Assembly: GCA_041821265.1 (NCBI GenBank)
Contig: JBGUEQ010000001.1
Location: 124,001-188,000, forward strand
Source of the DNA: Lachnotalea sp041821265
GTDB taxonomy: Bacteria; Bacillota; Clostridia; Lachnospirales; Lachnospiraceae
Reading direction: 5' to 3'
DNA: 64,000 nt
Part shown: piece by piece, positions 18,807 through 27,353 of the stretch
How positions within the stretch are numbered: position 1 is the stretch's first letter
How the letters are laid out: every line of letters starts with the position of its first letter
The notes under the pieces: model-generated
Seen by the model: the letters and a program-made list of their open reading frames with translations, nothing else
Databases searched by the model: none
Told to the model about the DNA's origin: nothing
Made by a program: the position numbers and the translations under genes

Positions 18807-18823
18807 TTGGTACGATTTTTGCA
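18807..18823 (+). promoter_or_regulatory. Sigma-54-type (-24/-12) promoter
   Basis: TTGGTACGATTTTTGCA matches the consensus YTGGCACGNNNNTTGCW at every fixed position but one (C to T), with the correct GG-to-GC spacing. It lies about 115 bases before the D-glutamate cyclase gene. Two perfect inverted repeats follow in the leader: CCTGTAT/ATACAGG (18839-18859) and TTCTTTTTGGTT/AACCAAAAAGAA (18865-18900). Confidence 0.6.
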
Positions 18824-18939
18824 TCACAGAGGTTACAGCCTGTATTCAAAATATACAGGAATTTTTCTTTTTGGTTTCACGATAAAAGAACCAAAAAGAA
18901 CAAAAGGATCATGTTTTCGAAGAAAGGTGAACTATAAAT

Positions 18940-20043
18940 ATGAATCAGGAAGAATTAACAAAATATAGTCTTGGAGAAAATCTGGATCAACTGATGAACC
19001 TTGATCCGAGAGGATATGGTGTATGTCGTATTTTATATGAAGCATCAAGACAATATACAAAAGAGCCATTAACTATGCATTGTGCAACATTACTTGATAA
19101 CAAACTGAAAAAGGATGATATCGTATATTTAATGACAGGATTTGTTCTTTTGCCATTTAAAAAAGCAGAGATGGATGGAATCGTAAGTACAATGCTACTT
19201 GCAAGGGCACTTGTAAAAGCTTATGGAGTAAAGCCTGTAATTCTATCAGCAGAAGATAATATGAAGGCGGCCGATGCGATGGCATTTGATATGGGCCTTC
19301 ATTGCTATAAGACAATTGAAGAAGTGAAACAGTATCCGATATCACTTTGTACCATACCAATATCGACTGATTCAGATATTGCAAAATCGCAGTCAGATGA
19401 ATTACTGAGCCAAGGACTCCCGGCGGCAGTGATAGCGATTGAGTGTCCTGGAGAAAATTCTGTTGGAAAATTTCATAATGCAACTGGGCTGGATGTCACA
19501 GAACTTGAACCCAAAAGAGATTATCTGTTTAACAAATTAAAAGACGCTGGTGTATTAAACATTGCAATTGGCGATTTGGGAAATGAACTTGGAATGGGAA
19601 CAATTGGTAATCATATTAATAAATATATTCCTTATGCAGCAGAAGGAAGCTGTAAATGTGGTTGTGGCAAAGGAATCCTTGCACGAACAGCTGCTGATCA
19701 TATTATTACTGCGACGGTTTCTGACTGGGGAACATATGGACTCATTGCAGCTATCGCTTATCTGAGAAAAGATCTTGATGTAATGCACACAAAAGAACTT
19801 GAAGAAAAAGCGATGAATACGGCATGTAGCAATGGTATGATTGATATGTATGGATGGCTGATACCGGCAATTGATGGATTTGGTGTTTCAATGAACCGCT
19901 CATTGGTCAATATGATGCGAGAATGTGTGAGCAGTTCAATAAATCTGAAAGATACATGTAAGATATGGTTTGACAAGGTAATTGATTTAAAATTCTATGA
20001 TAATAAAGCAATGGATTCAATAGCAGAATTGGAGAACTTATGA
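18940..20043 (+). CDS. DUF4392 protein; half of a split D-glutamate cyclase
   Basis: A 367-residue protein matching the DUF4392 family, the domain that forms the C-terminal half of vertebrate D-glutamate cyclase. That enzyme converts D-glutamate to 5-oxo-D-proline. Visible landmarks are LTGF-like YLMTGFVLLPFKKAEMDG, ECPG in AIECPGENSVG, IAIGDLGNELGMGTIGNHI and CKCGCGKGI, a possible metal-binding cluster. AAAGGTGAACTATAA precedes the start. Its stop overlaps the next start as ATGA, so translation of both halves is coupled. The function is inferred from family and context. Confidence 0.75.
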   Translation: MNQEELTKYSLGENLDQLMNLDPRGYGVCRILYEASRQYTKEPLTMHCATLLDNKLKKDDIVYLMTGFVLLPFKKAEMDGIVSTMLLARALVKAYGVKPVILSAEDNMKAADAMAFDMGLHCYKTIEEVKQYPISLCTIPISTDSDIAKSQSDELLSQGLPAAVIAIECPGENSVGKFHNATGLDVTELEPKRDYLFNKLKDAGVLNIAIGDLGNELGMGTIGNHINKYIPYAAEGSCKCGCGKGILARTAADHIITATVSDWGTYGLIAAIAYLRKDLDVMHTKELEEKAMNTACSNGMIDMYGWLIPAIDGFGVSMNRSLVNMMRECVSSSINLKDTCKIWFDKVIDLKFYDNKAMDSIAELENL

Positions 20044-20825
20044 CATATGTAAATAGCGAACCTTCTGAAATAAGAAAGCTAATAAGACAGGGAAAAATAA
20101 CAGGCCCAACATCAGGAATGAGCGCGGGTTATGCACAGGCAAACCTTGTTATACTTCCTAAAAGCCTTGCATATGATTTTCTTTTATTTACACAAAGAAA
20201 TCCAAAGGCATGTCCGGTGTTGGAGGTAAGCGATGCGGGAAGCAGATATTTGAAAAAAATGGGAAATGATATAGATATTGCGAAGGATTTTCCAAAGTAC
20301 CGTGTATATAAGAAGGGAATCATGGTAGGAGAGTATACCGATGTATCAGAATTCTGGGAAGATGATTTTGTCAGCTTTATAATTGGATGTAGTTTTTCAT
20401 TTGAATCAGAACTTTTAGAAGCAGGTGTTACGGTAAGACATATTGAGGAAAATTGTAATGTACCAATGTATAATACCAATATACAATGTGAATCGGCAGG
20501 TGTTTTTCATGGAAATATGGTAGTAAGTATGAGACCACTCCCCTTTGATCAGGTGGTAAAGGCAGTAAATATAACAGCAGCTATGCCTAGAGTTCATGGA
20601 GCACCGATACAGATTGGTTTTCCAGAAGCAATTGGTATAACGGATATCAATAAGCCGGACTATGGCGATAGTGTAACAATAAGGTCGGAAGAAGTACCAG
20701 TATTTTGGCCATGTGGTGTTACACCACAGAATGTAATCATGAATACGAAACCGGATTTTGTTATTACACATGCTCCGGGTCATATGCTTATTACAGATGT
20801 AAAAAACGTTAATTTAAAATATTAA
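20040..20825 (+). CDS. DUF1445/YcsI-type protein; other half of D-glutamate cyclase
   Basis: 261 residues of the putative hydro-lyase family (B. subtilis YcsI), homologous to the N-terminal half of vertebrate D-glutamate cyclase. It shows TSGMSAGYAQANLVILPK, the conserved SFIIGCSFSFESEL, MVVSMRPLP and VFWPCGVTPQ with a conserved cysteine, and FVITHAPGHMLITD near the end. It overlaps the DUF4392 gene by four bases, so the two proteins are probably partners. pxpA follows 49 bases on, the same neighbourhood as ycsI next to the kip/pxp genes in Bacillus. Confidence 0.85.
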   Translation: MTYVNSEPSEIRKLIRQGKITGPTSGMSAGYAQANLVILPKSLAYDFLLFTQRNPKACPVLEVSDAGSRYLKKMGNDIDIAKDFPKYRVYKKGIMVGEYTDVSEFWEDDFVSFIIGCSFSFESELLEAGVTVRHIEENCNVPMYNTNIQCESAGVFHGNMVVSMRPLPFDQVVKAVNITAAMPRVHGAPIQIGFPEAIGITDINKPDYGDSVTIRSEEVPVFWPCGVTPQNVIMNTKPDFVITHAPGHMLITDVKNVNLKY

Positions 20826-20874
20826 TTTAAATGATAAAGTAAAAAAATGCAAAAATAATGATTGGAGAAGATGT

Positions 20875-21639
20875 ATGTATAAGATAGACTTAAACTGCGA
20901 TCTCGGAGAAAGCTTTGGAGTGTATAAAATAGGAATGGATCATAAAATTATTCCTTATATAACATCAGCGAATATTGCATGTGGATTTCATGCATCAGAT
21001 CCTATTGTTATGGATGAAACAGTTAAATTGGCAGCAGATCATAAAGTATCGATTGGTGCACATCCTGGATATGCCGATTTGGTTGGATTTGGAAGAAGAA
21101 ATATGAACATTACGCCAAAAGAAGCAAAGGCGATGATGCAGTATCAGATAGGGGCACTTCTATCATTTTGTAGTGTACACAAGGTAACTATGCAACATGT
21201 GAAACCACACGGAGCTTTCTATAATATGGCATGCAAAGATACAGATTTGGCAAGAGCTGTATGTGAAGGAATTTATGAGGTGAATCCAAAGCTGATTCTT
21301 TTAGCACAGAGTGGAAGCAAAATGATACAGGAAGCTGAAAAAATTGGACTTAAAACCGCAAGTGAAGTATTTGCAGACAGGGCATATGAAGATGACGGTA
21401 CTTTGGTTGCGCGTACAAAGCCAGGTGCAATGATAACAGATTCAGAGCTGGCAATTCAACAAGTAATATCCATGATAAAAGAAGGAAAAGTAAAAACAAT
21501 CAACGGTAGATATATTGACATAAAAGCAGATTCCGTATGTGTTCATGGTGATGGTGCAAATGCACTTGAATTTGTTTCCCGATTAAGGGAAGTATTTGAC
21601 AAAGAAAGTATTGAAGTTGTACCAATATCGCGACTATAA
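20875..21639 (+). CDS. pxpA: 5-oxoprolinase subunit A (LamB/YcsF family)
   Basis: 254 residues. DLNCDLGESFGVYKIGMD, ITSANIACGFHASDP, GAHPGYADLVGFGRR, VKPHGAFYNMA and CVHGDGANAL are the conserved blocks of the YcsF family. PxpA works with PxpB and PxpC to open 5-oxoproline to glutamate at the cost of ATP. GGAGAAGATGT precedes the start. It belongs to the run of genes downstream of the sigma-54-type promoter. Confidence 0.92.
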   Translation: MYKIDLNCDLGESFGVYKIGMDHKIIPYITSANIACGFHASDPIVMDETVKLAADHKVSIGAHPGYADLVGFGRRNMNITPKEAKAMMQYQIGALLSFCSVHKVTMQHVKPHGAFYNMACKDTDLARAVCEGIYEVNPKLILLAQSGSKMIQEAEKIGLKTASEVFADRAYEDDGTLVARTKPGAMITDSELAIQQVISMIKEGKVKTINGRYIDIKADSVCVHGDGANALEFVSRLREVFDKESIEVVPISRL

Positions 21640-21781
21640 CGGATTGTGCTGATTCAGGTAAAGAACGGATGAACGCATATGATTATGTTGTAGCGCAGTT
21701 AAGGAAAGCTGGTTTTGTATGTGATATTGGTAATCGAGTAAAAAGATGCTATTCTTGAAATTAGACAGGAGCTGATACAAT
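21640..21781 (+). other. pxpA-pxpB gap with a possible coding fossil
   Basis: Translation in one frame gives MNAYDYVVAQLRKAGFVCDIGN and, after a one-base shift, KDAILEIRQELIQYGENI running into the pxpB start. This looks protein-like and may be a leftover gene fragment, but I cannot name it. The pxpB ribosome site ACAGGAG lies at its end. Confidence 0.25.
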
Positions 21782-22564
21782 ATGGAGAAAATATTAAAAA
21801 ATAATATTGATATGCATTCGGATTTGCATAAGAATCAGAAAGAATACCCTAGAATCTTGCTTTCAGGTGATTGTGCCATACTTGTTGAGTTTGGAGACAC
21901 AATTAGTGAAACCCTTTATGTACAGATTATTAATTTTGTAGAAAATCTAAAAAACGAATGTGAAAACGATATTATTACAGACATTATTCCAGCATTTTGC
22001 TCAGTTTTAATTGAATATGATGTTTTTTTGACAGACTATTACCAGATGAAGGAAATGATTAAAAAGACATTATTGAAACAATCAGATATAAGGTCTAGAA
22101 GAACAAGAACGATTGAAATACCAGTATGTTATGGAAAAACGTATGGAGAGGATCTTGATTTTGTAGCAGAAAATGCAGGGTTGACCAGTGAAGAAGTGAT
22201 AAAAATTCATTCTTCCGGTGATTATCTAATCTATATGCTAGGATTCATGCCAGGCTTCCCCTATCTGGGTGGGCTTGATGATAGATTATTTACACCACGC
22301 CTTAGTTCACCACGTATCAGAATACCTGCTGGAAGTATAGGGATAGGTGGAAAGCAGACTGGAATATATCCGCTTGAATCACCTGGTGGATGGCAGCTGA
22401 TTGGAAGAACACCCATAAAACCATATAAACCAGACAGAAAAACACCTATTATCTATCAGGCTGGTGATTATATACGTTTTATTCCAGTCGGTGAAGATGA
22501 GTATAAAAGAATAGAACGTGAAGATGAAAATGGGCAATATGAATGTAAAGTAATCAGTGTATAG
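21782..22564 (+). CDS. pxpB: 5-oxoprolinase subunit B (KipI family)
   Basis: 260 residues. PRILLSGDCAILVEFGD, the YGEDLDFVAENAGLTSEEVIKIHS region, YLIYMLGFMPGFPYLGGLDDRL, and RIPAGSIGIGGKQTGIYPLESPGGWQLIGRT are diagnostic of KipI/PxpB and of the matching part of urea amidolyase. The N-terminus is about 20 residues longer than usual; the ATG at 21782 has AGGAG at good distance, so I keep it. The stop overlaps the long frame of pxpC but not its likely start. Confidence 0.93.
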   Translation: MEKILKNNIDMHSDLHKNQKEYPRILLSGDCAILVEFGDTISETLYVQIINFVENLKNECENDIITDIIPAFCSVLIEYDVFLTDYYQMKEMIKKTLLKQSDIRSRRTRTIEIPVCYGKTYGEDLDFVAENAGLTSEEVIKIHSSGDYLIYMLGFMPGFPYLGGLDDRLFTPRLSSPRIRIPAGSIGIGGKQTGIYPLESPGGWQLIGRTPIKPYKPDRKTPIIYQAGDYIRFIPVGEDEYKRIEREDENGQYECKVISV

Positions 22565-22634
22565 CAAGTGTCTGACATTGATGTTTATTGAGATAGAAAG
22601 AAACATGGGAAGCTTTCGGAAAGGACAAAATGAC

Positions 22635-23645
22635 ATGGGAATACTGTTTTTAAAAGGTGGTACGTATACGACTATTCAGGATAATGGGAGAGTGGGATAC
22701 CAGAATGTTGGATTTTCAGTATCCGGTGTTATGGATAAAAAAGCATATCGTTTGGCTAATATGCTTTTGGATAATCATCCCAAAGAAGCAGTTTTGGAAT
22801 TTTGTATGACCGGTCCATGTATAAAGTTTCTTTCAGATACATTTATATCCATAACAGGAGCAGATTTTTCTCCTAAAGTTAACGGATTTCTGGTTTTAAA
22901 TTACAAAGCGATTCAAATCCATAAAAATGATGTGCTTGAATTTGCATCTTCTCAAAATGGAATGTGGGGCTACCTTGCTTTTGCAGGTGGTATGAATAGT
23001 AAGCCAGTTATGGGGAGCAGCTCCACTCATGTTCGATGTAAAGTAGGTGGATTTCATGGAAGATGTATAAAAAAGGGAGATTATATTGGCCTTAAGGAGT
23101 TAGTTGCCTATCTGCCACAATATCTTTCAAGGACGGTTCCAACTAAATTTTTGGAAAATTATCAGTCAGAAAAAATACGTGTGATTTGTGGACCTCAAAA
23201 TGATGCTTTTACTGCTAAGGGCATAGATACTTTTTTTAGTAGTGAATATAAAGTGACGGAGCAGTGTGATCGAATGGGTTACAGACTGGATGGAAACAGT
23301 ATTGAACATAAAGAATGTGGTGCAGATATCATTTCAGATGGAATAAGTCTTGGTGCTATTCAGATACCATCGCAGGGAAAACCAATCATCATGCTGGCTG
23401 ACAGGCAGACTACGGGAGGATATACTAAAATTGCTACTGTTATCAGTTTGGATATCCCTATATTGGTACAAAAAAGAGCTGGTGATAAGGTATATTTTGA
23501 AGAAGTAACGATTCATCAAGCAACTGAACTATTAAAAAAACAGTCAGAAGAGTTCCATGATATCAGTCAGGAGATTCACAAACCGTGTAAAGAAGTCTTA
23601 AATCCGCGTGTAGTAGCACAGAGATTACGTGTGTTATTTGAATAA
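22635..23645 (+). CDS. pxpC: 5-oxoprolinase subunit C (KipA family)
   Basis: About 336 residues from the ATG at 22635: GILFLKGGTYTTIQDNGRVGYQNVGFSVSGVMD is the standard KipA opening, and GGAAAGGAC lies nine bases upstream. The frame is open back to 22557, but those residues are unlike the family. Later blocks are AVLEFCMTGP, SISITGAD-like FISITGADFSP, GYLAFAGGM, CDRMGYRLDG and QIPSQGKPIIMLADRQTTGGYTKIATV. PxpC pairs with PxpB; together they correspond to the carboxyltransferase-like region of urea carboxylase. Confidence 0.92.
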   Translation: MGILFLKGGTYTTIQDNGRVGYQNVGFSVSGVMDKKAYRLANMLLDNHPKEAVLEFCMTGPCIKFLSDTFISITGADFSPKVNGFLVLNYKAIQIHKNDVLEFASSQNGMWGYLAFAGGMNSKPVMGSSSTHVRCKVGGFHGRCIKKGDYIGLKELVAYLPQYLSRTVPTKFLENYQSEKIRVICGPQNDAFTAKGIDTFFSSEYKVTEQCDRMGYRLDGNSIEHKECGADIISDGISLGAIQIPSQGKPIIMLADRQTTGGYTKIATVISLDIPILVQKRAGDKVYFEEVTIHQATELLKKQSEEFHDISQEIHKPCKEVLNPRVVAQRLRVLFE

Positions 23646-23694
23646 AAACTAATTTGGAAAGCAAAATATTACGAAGAAAGATGAGGTACTGTAT

Positions 23695-24162
23695 ATGGAT
23701 ATCAGTCAGATCGAAAAACTTGTTAAAATCCTTGAAGATTCTTCACTTACAGAGCTTGCAGTTAAAGACGGTAAAATTGAAATTACATTAAAAAAGGAAA
23801 AAACGTTTGTTTTAAATTCAAATATAGAAGGAATTTCAGCAGCATCTTCATCCAATTCAGCAGTATCATCAAGTCAGTCAGCTGATAACTGCGTGAATCA
23901 TTCAGAAGATGGAACAGAACTGTATTTGTCACCAATGGTTGGTATATTTTATCCTTCTGCTTCAGAAGAATCGAATCATTATGTTAAAGTCGGTGATACT
24001 ATAAAAAAAGGACAGCCATTATGTATTATAGAGGCAATGAAGATGATGAATGAAATTAGTAGTGACTTTGATATGCAGATAGTTGAGATATTGGCAGGTA
24101 GTGAAGAAAAAGTAGAATATGATCAGCCTTTATTTAAAATCAAGAAAATATTTCATGAATAA
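23695..24162 (+). CDS. accB: Biotin carboxyl carrier protein (AccB-like)
   Basis: 155 residues. N-terminal DISQIEKLVKILEDSSLTELAVKDG is the usual AccB opening, followed by a serine/asparagine-rich linker (about residues 48-75) and a biotinyl domain with EAMKMMNEISS, biotin site K116. It lies between pxpC and a biotin carboxylase. No transcarboxylase genes accA/accD are here, so its partner may not be acetyl-CoA carboxylase. Confidence 0.92.
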   Translation: MDISQIEKLVKILEDSSLTELAVKDGKIEITLKKEKTFVLNSNIEGISAASSSNSAVSSSQSADNCVNHSEDGTELYLSPMVGIFYPSASEESNHYVKVGDTIKKGQPLCIIEAMKMMNEISSDFDMQIVEILAGSEEKVEYDQPLFKIKKIFHE

Positions 24163-24199
24163 ATATAAATATTAAAATAAGCAATCCACTCGGACGCGA

Positions 24200-24222
24200 G
24201 AGTGTCTGCAGGCAGACACTTT
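24200..24222 (+). repeat. Hairpin between accB and accC
   Basis: AGTGTCTGC and GCAGACACT pair perfectly with a two-base loop, followed by TTATTC. The motif resembles the stem at 59939-59980 (AGTGTATGCA then AGCAAACACT) and may attenuate accC expression. Confidence 0.45.
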
Positions 24223-24256
24223 ATTCTATGTGAGGATGTGAAAGGAGGTCAGAAGA

Positions 24257-25591
24257 ATGTATCAGAAGATTTTGATTGCAAATAGAGGGGAAATAGCAGT
24301 TCGCATTATTCGAGCATGTAGAAATTTAGGCATACAGTCAATCGCTGTTTATTCAAAGGAAGACCAGAATGCACTACATACTCAGCTTGCGGATGAAAAA
24401 GTGTGTATTGGAAAATGCTCAACCAAAAACAGTTATCTTAATATGGATAGAATCATATCAGCGGCGATAATAACAGGAGCAGATGCAATTCATCCCGGAT
24501 ATGGTTTTTTATCAGAGAACAGTGAATTTGCAAGGAAATGTATATTATTTGGGATTGATTTTATCGGACCATCTCCAGAATTAATTGATAGAATGGGAAA
24601 TAAATCAGAAGCTAGAAAAACGATGATGCAGGCACGGATTCCAGTAGTTCCAGGTTCAAAAGAATCGGTCTATGATGCAAAAGAAGCATTAAAGATTGCA
24701 ATTGGCATAGGGTTTCCAGTCATGATTAAAGCATCTTCAGGAGGCGGAGGCAAGGGAATGCGTGTTTCTGAGTCCGAAGATGATTTTATTCAGCAATTTA
24801 CAACTGCACAAAAAGAATCAGTCAATGCATTTGCAGATGATACGATGTATATAGAAAAATATGTAAAGAACCCACGACATGTTGAAGTACAGCTAATTGC
24901 TGATAAAATGGGTAATGTTGTGACATTGGGGGAAAGAGACTGTTCTGTCCAACGAAATCATCAAAAAATGATAGAAGAATCTCCATCACCCGCAATCAAT
25001 GATCAGACACGTAAAAAAATGTATGAAATGACAGTGCTTGCTGCCAAAACAGTTGGATATTTTAGTGCTGGCACGATAGAATTTATTGTTTCAGAAAGTG
25101 GAGAATTCTACTTTATGGAAATGAATACAAGAATACAGGTTGAACATCCAGTAACTGAAATGGTAACGGGCATAGACCTTGTAGAAACGCAAATCGAGAT
25201 AGCACAGGAAAAGGAGCTTCCTTTTACACAGGAGGATATTCATATCCAAGGACATGCGATCGAATGCAGAATCAATGCAGAAATACCTGAACAAAATTTC
25301 AGACCTTCGCCAGGGCTCATAGAGCATATCCATTTTCCAGGAGGCAATGGAGTAAGAATCGAAACGGCAGTCTATGATGGGTTTATCGTACCATCTGAAT
25401 ATGATTCCATGCTGGCCAAAATTATTGTTCATGGAAAAGACCGTGAACGTGCAATAAAAAGAATGCGTACAGCACTTAATGAAATAGTAGTAATGGGAAT
25501 ACCGACCAATACAGATTTTTTGTTTCAAATATTTGAAAACAAAACATTTTGTGAGGGGAAAGCTGATACAGGATTTATAGCTAAATTGTAA
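24257..25591 (+). CDS. accC: Biotin carboxylase (AccC-like)
   Basis: ATP-grasp enzyme carboxylating biotin on the carrier protein. 444 residues with MYQKILIANRGEIAVRIIRACRNLGI, HPGYGFLSENSEFA, KASSGGGGKGMRV (ATP loop), ERDCSVQRNHQKMIEESPSP, FMEMNTRIQVEHPVTEMVTGIDLV and ECRINAE. Full length. AAAGGAGGTCAGAAG precedes the ATG. It is the last gene of the 5-oxoproline run. With PxpBC and AccB it supplies every activity present in the single-chain urea carboxylase. Confidence 0.95.
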   Translation: MYQKILIANRGEIAVRIIRACRNLGIQSIAVYSKEDQNALHTQLADEKVCIGKCSTKNSYLNMDRIISAAIITGADAIHPGYGFLSENSEFARKCILFGIDFIGPSPELIDRMGNKSEARKTMMQARIPVVPGSKESVYDAKEALKIAIGIGFPVMIKASSGGGGKGMRVSESEDDFIQQFTTAQKESVNAFADDTMYIEKYVKNPRHVEVQLIADKMGNVVTLGERDCSVQRNHQKMIEESPSPAINDQTRKKMYEMTVLAAKTVGYFSAGTIEFIVSESGEFYFMEMNTRIQVEHPVTEMVTGIDLVETQIEIAQEKELPFTQEDIHIQGHAIECRINAEIPEQNFRPSPGLIEHIHFPGGNGVRIETAVYDGFIVPSEYDSMLAKIIVHGKDRERAIKRMRTALNEIVVMGIPTNTDFLFQIFENKTFCEGKADTGFIAKL

Positions 25592-25593
25592 CG

Positions 25594-25718
25594 ATTCAGT
25601 ACCTTCCTAGTTACCGCTACGCGATGCACATAAAATGCAAGAAACTTGTATTTTAGCGCTATAAAACTCGGAATTTTGCTTTGCAAAACACCTCGCCTTA
25701 GTGGGTACTGAATAGTTA
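25594..25718. repeat. Dispersed 120-bp intergenic repeat, copy B
   Basis: Second copy of the repeat at 16960-17083, with the same ends ATTCAGTACC and GGGTACTGAAT and internal AGTTACCGCTACGCGATGCA. It starts three bases after the accC stop. A shortened relative, TTCAGTAGTTACCGTACACG, lies at 26256-26275. Confidence 0.7.
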
Positions 25719-25772
25719 CTAATTAAGAAAGATGAAACATCCGTAAAAAGTGAAACGGGATTAAATTTATAT

Positions 25773-26249
25773 ATGATAGACTGGTATTTTATTGATAAAT
25801 ACAACCTTGGATTTTCTCTTAATCGAAATGTATATAGGCAGCAGAGATTTGTTTATAACAATGTAATGAAAAATTATGATGTATATTTTACAGATACGAG
25901 ACGAGAATATGTTTGTCCTTGCTGTGGAGGGGAATATACATTAGAGCAACTGTATTTACCACAGTTGGATATATATTTAGATACTTGTCCACGTGACCAT
26001 GCGAAATTAGAGAAGATGAAAAATGACCTATTCGATGAGGGGAGATATACTGAAGTTGAGAGAAAAATTATCGGTACGATTAGAAGTCATTCCTATGAGA
26101 ATGCAATTTTGGCTAGAGAGGTAGTAGAATTAGTAGGATGCTCATGTATTAAAGTTGGCAAATTCGCTGAAAAGATTTGTCGTGAAACGGATTTAATTAA
26201 AAGAGAGAAGATTAATAATGAGCAAGCATTAAGATATTTTAGTTCGTAA
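25773..26249 (+). CDS. Small zinc-ribbon protein of unknown function
   Basis: Up to 158 residues. A CPCCGGEYT knuckle (about residue 49) is followed by DTCPRDH, giving possible zinc ligands. The C-terminal half is helical (SYENAILAREVVELVGCSCIKVGKFAEKI). No convincing ribosome site precedes the ATG at 25773 or the in-frame ATG at 25866, so the true start is uncertain. I do not recognise the family. It stands alone between two repeats and ApbE. Confidence 0.5.
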   Translation: MIDWYFIDKYNLGFSLNRNVYRQQRFVYNNVMKNYDVYFTDTRREYVCPCCGGEYTLEQLYLPQLDIYLDTCPRDHAKLEKMKNDLFDEGRYTEVERKIIGTIRSHSYENAILAREVVELVGCSCIKVGKFAEKICRETDLIKREKINNEQALRYFSS

Positions 26250-26399
26250 ATAATTGTTCAGTAGTTACCGTACACGACATAGGAGTATATTTTTTAGATA
26301 TTAAAGTTCATTTCTTATGACGCTTGCAGCAGCGTTTTCAACATAACTGAACGCAATGACCATATATATGATAGCGTACGCTCACCTATTATCTACGCC

Positions 26400-27344
26400 T
26401 TAGGGCGTAGTAGTATTGAGCGTTATTCTACCAATAAGATTATCCGTATGAGCTAGTTTCCCATCCACAGTGATTACGATAGCCCCCATACCGTTCATGT
26501 TATTCACTTTATGAATAATAGAAGCAGTATCTAATCCGAACAATTTTGTAGTATAGATATCACAGTCTAATGATTTGTCAGCAATAATAGTTAAAGAAGC
26601 AATCGTACTTTCCATTGGATAGCCTGTTTTGCTATCAAAGATATGGTGGTACTTGCTTCCAGCCTTTTCAAACACCCGCTCATATATTCCTGAGGTTACA
26701 ACAGATTGATTTCTTACTTTAACAAGTGCGACAGCATTTCCTCTGGCTAGAAAAGGATTTTGTATTCCTATATTCCAGTCAACGCTTTGGGATGGTGATT
26801 CTCCAAAAACAAGAACATTGCCTCCAATATCTATCATAGCTGAAACTACTCCATTTTCTAAAAAAAATTCCATAATTTTATCAGAGAAAAAGCCCTTCGC
26901 TATGGCGCCAAGGTCTATTTCCATTCCCTTTTTAGCCAGATACACGGTCTTTTTTTCATCATCTAGGTGGATATGTTCAGGCTTCAAAAGTTCCAGTACG
27001 TTTCTAATATCTTTTTTCTCTGGAACCTTAGCCTCCTCAAAACCAATTCTCCATAATTTTATTAATGGGCCTATTGCAATGTTTAAATAGGTATTTTCAC
27101 ATAGACTATGTTTTTTTCCTATTTTTATCAGCTCAAAAAGTTGCTCATCCACTTCTTGCGGTGCTGAGGAAGCAGTCTTTTTAAGTATTGCAAGCTGTGA
27201 GTTATCACTGTTGGCACTAAAAACCTCCTCATAATGAATCAGCATATCACATGCCTCATTTACAAGTCTTTCAGCAACCTCTCCCTTTACATAGAGAGAG
27301 ATTTTTGTTCCCATAAGATATATTATATTCCTGTATTCATTCAT
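26400..27344 (-). CDS. apbE: FAD:protein FMN transferase
   Basis: Attaches FMN covalently to a Thr/Ser in target proteins, using FAD and magnesium. 314 residues; IIYLMGTKISLYV, NIAIGPLIKLWRIG, EIDLGAIAKGFFSDKI, SAMIDIGGNVLVFGES and HHIFDSKTGYP are conserved ApbE blocks. No lipobox or signal peptide, so it is probably cytosolic, as in species whose target is cytosolic. It is nine bases downstream of the LysR gene on the minus strand. The likely target is the FMN-binding domain of the reductase at 29064. Confidence 0.93.
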   Translation of the reverse strand: MNEYRNIIYLMGTKISLYVKGEVAERLVNEACDMLIHYEEVFSANSDNSQLAILKKTASSAPQEVDEQLFELIKIGKKHSLCENTYLNIAIGPLIKLWRIGFEEAKVPEKKDIRNVLELLKPEHIHLDDEKKTVYLAKKGMEIDLGAIAKGFFSDKIMEFFLENGVVSAMIDIGGNVLVFGESPSQSVDWNIGIQNPFLARGNAVALVKVRNQSVVTSGIYERVFEKAGSKYHHIFDSKTGYPMESTIASLTIIADKSLDCDIYTTKLFGLDTASIIHKVNNMNGMGAIVITVDGKLAHTDNLIGRITLNTTTP

Positions 27345-27353
27345 TCGGTTCTC

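Noticed and set aside
20415..20783. 122-residue minus-strand protein
   Set aside because: Antisense to the conserved DUF1445 gene, cysteine/tyrosine-rich composition typical of shadow frames.
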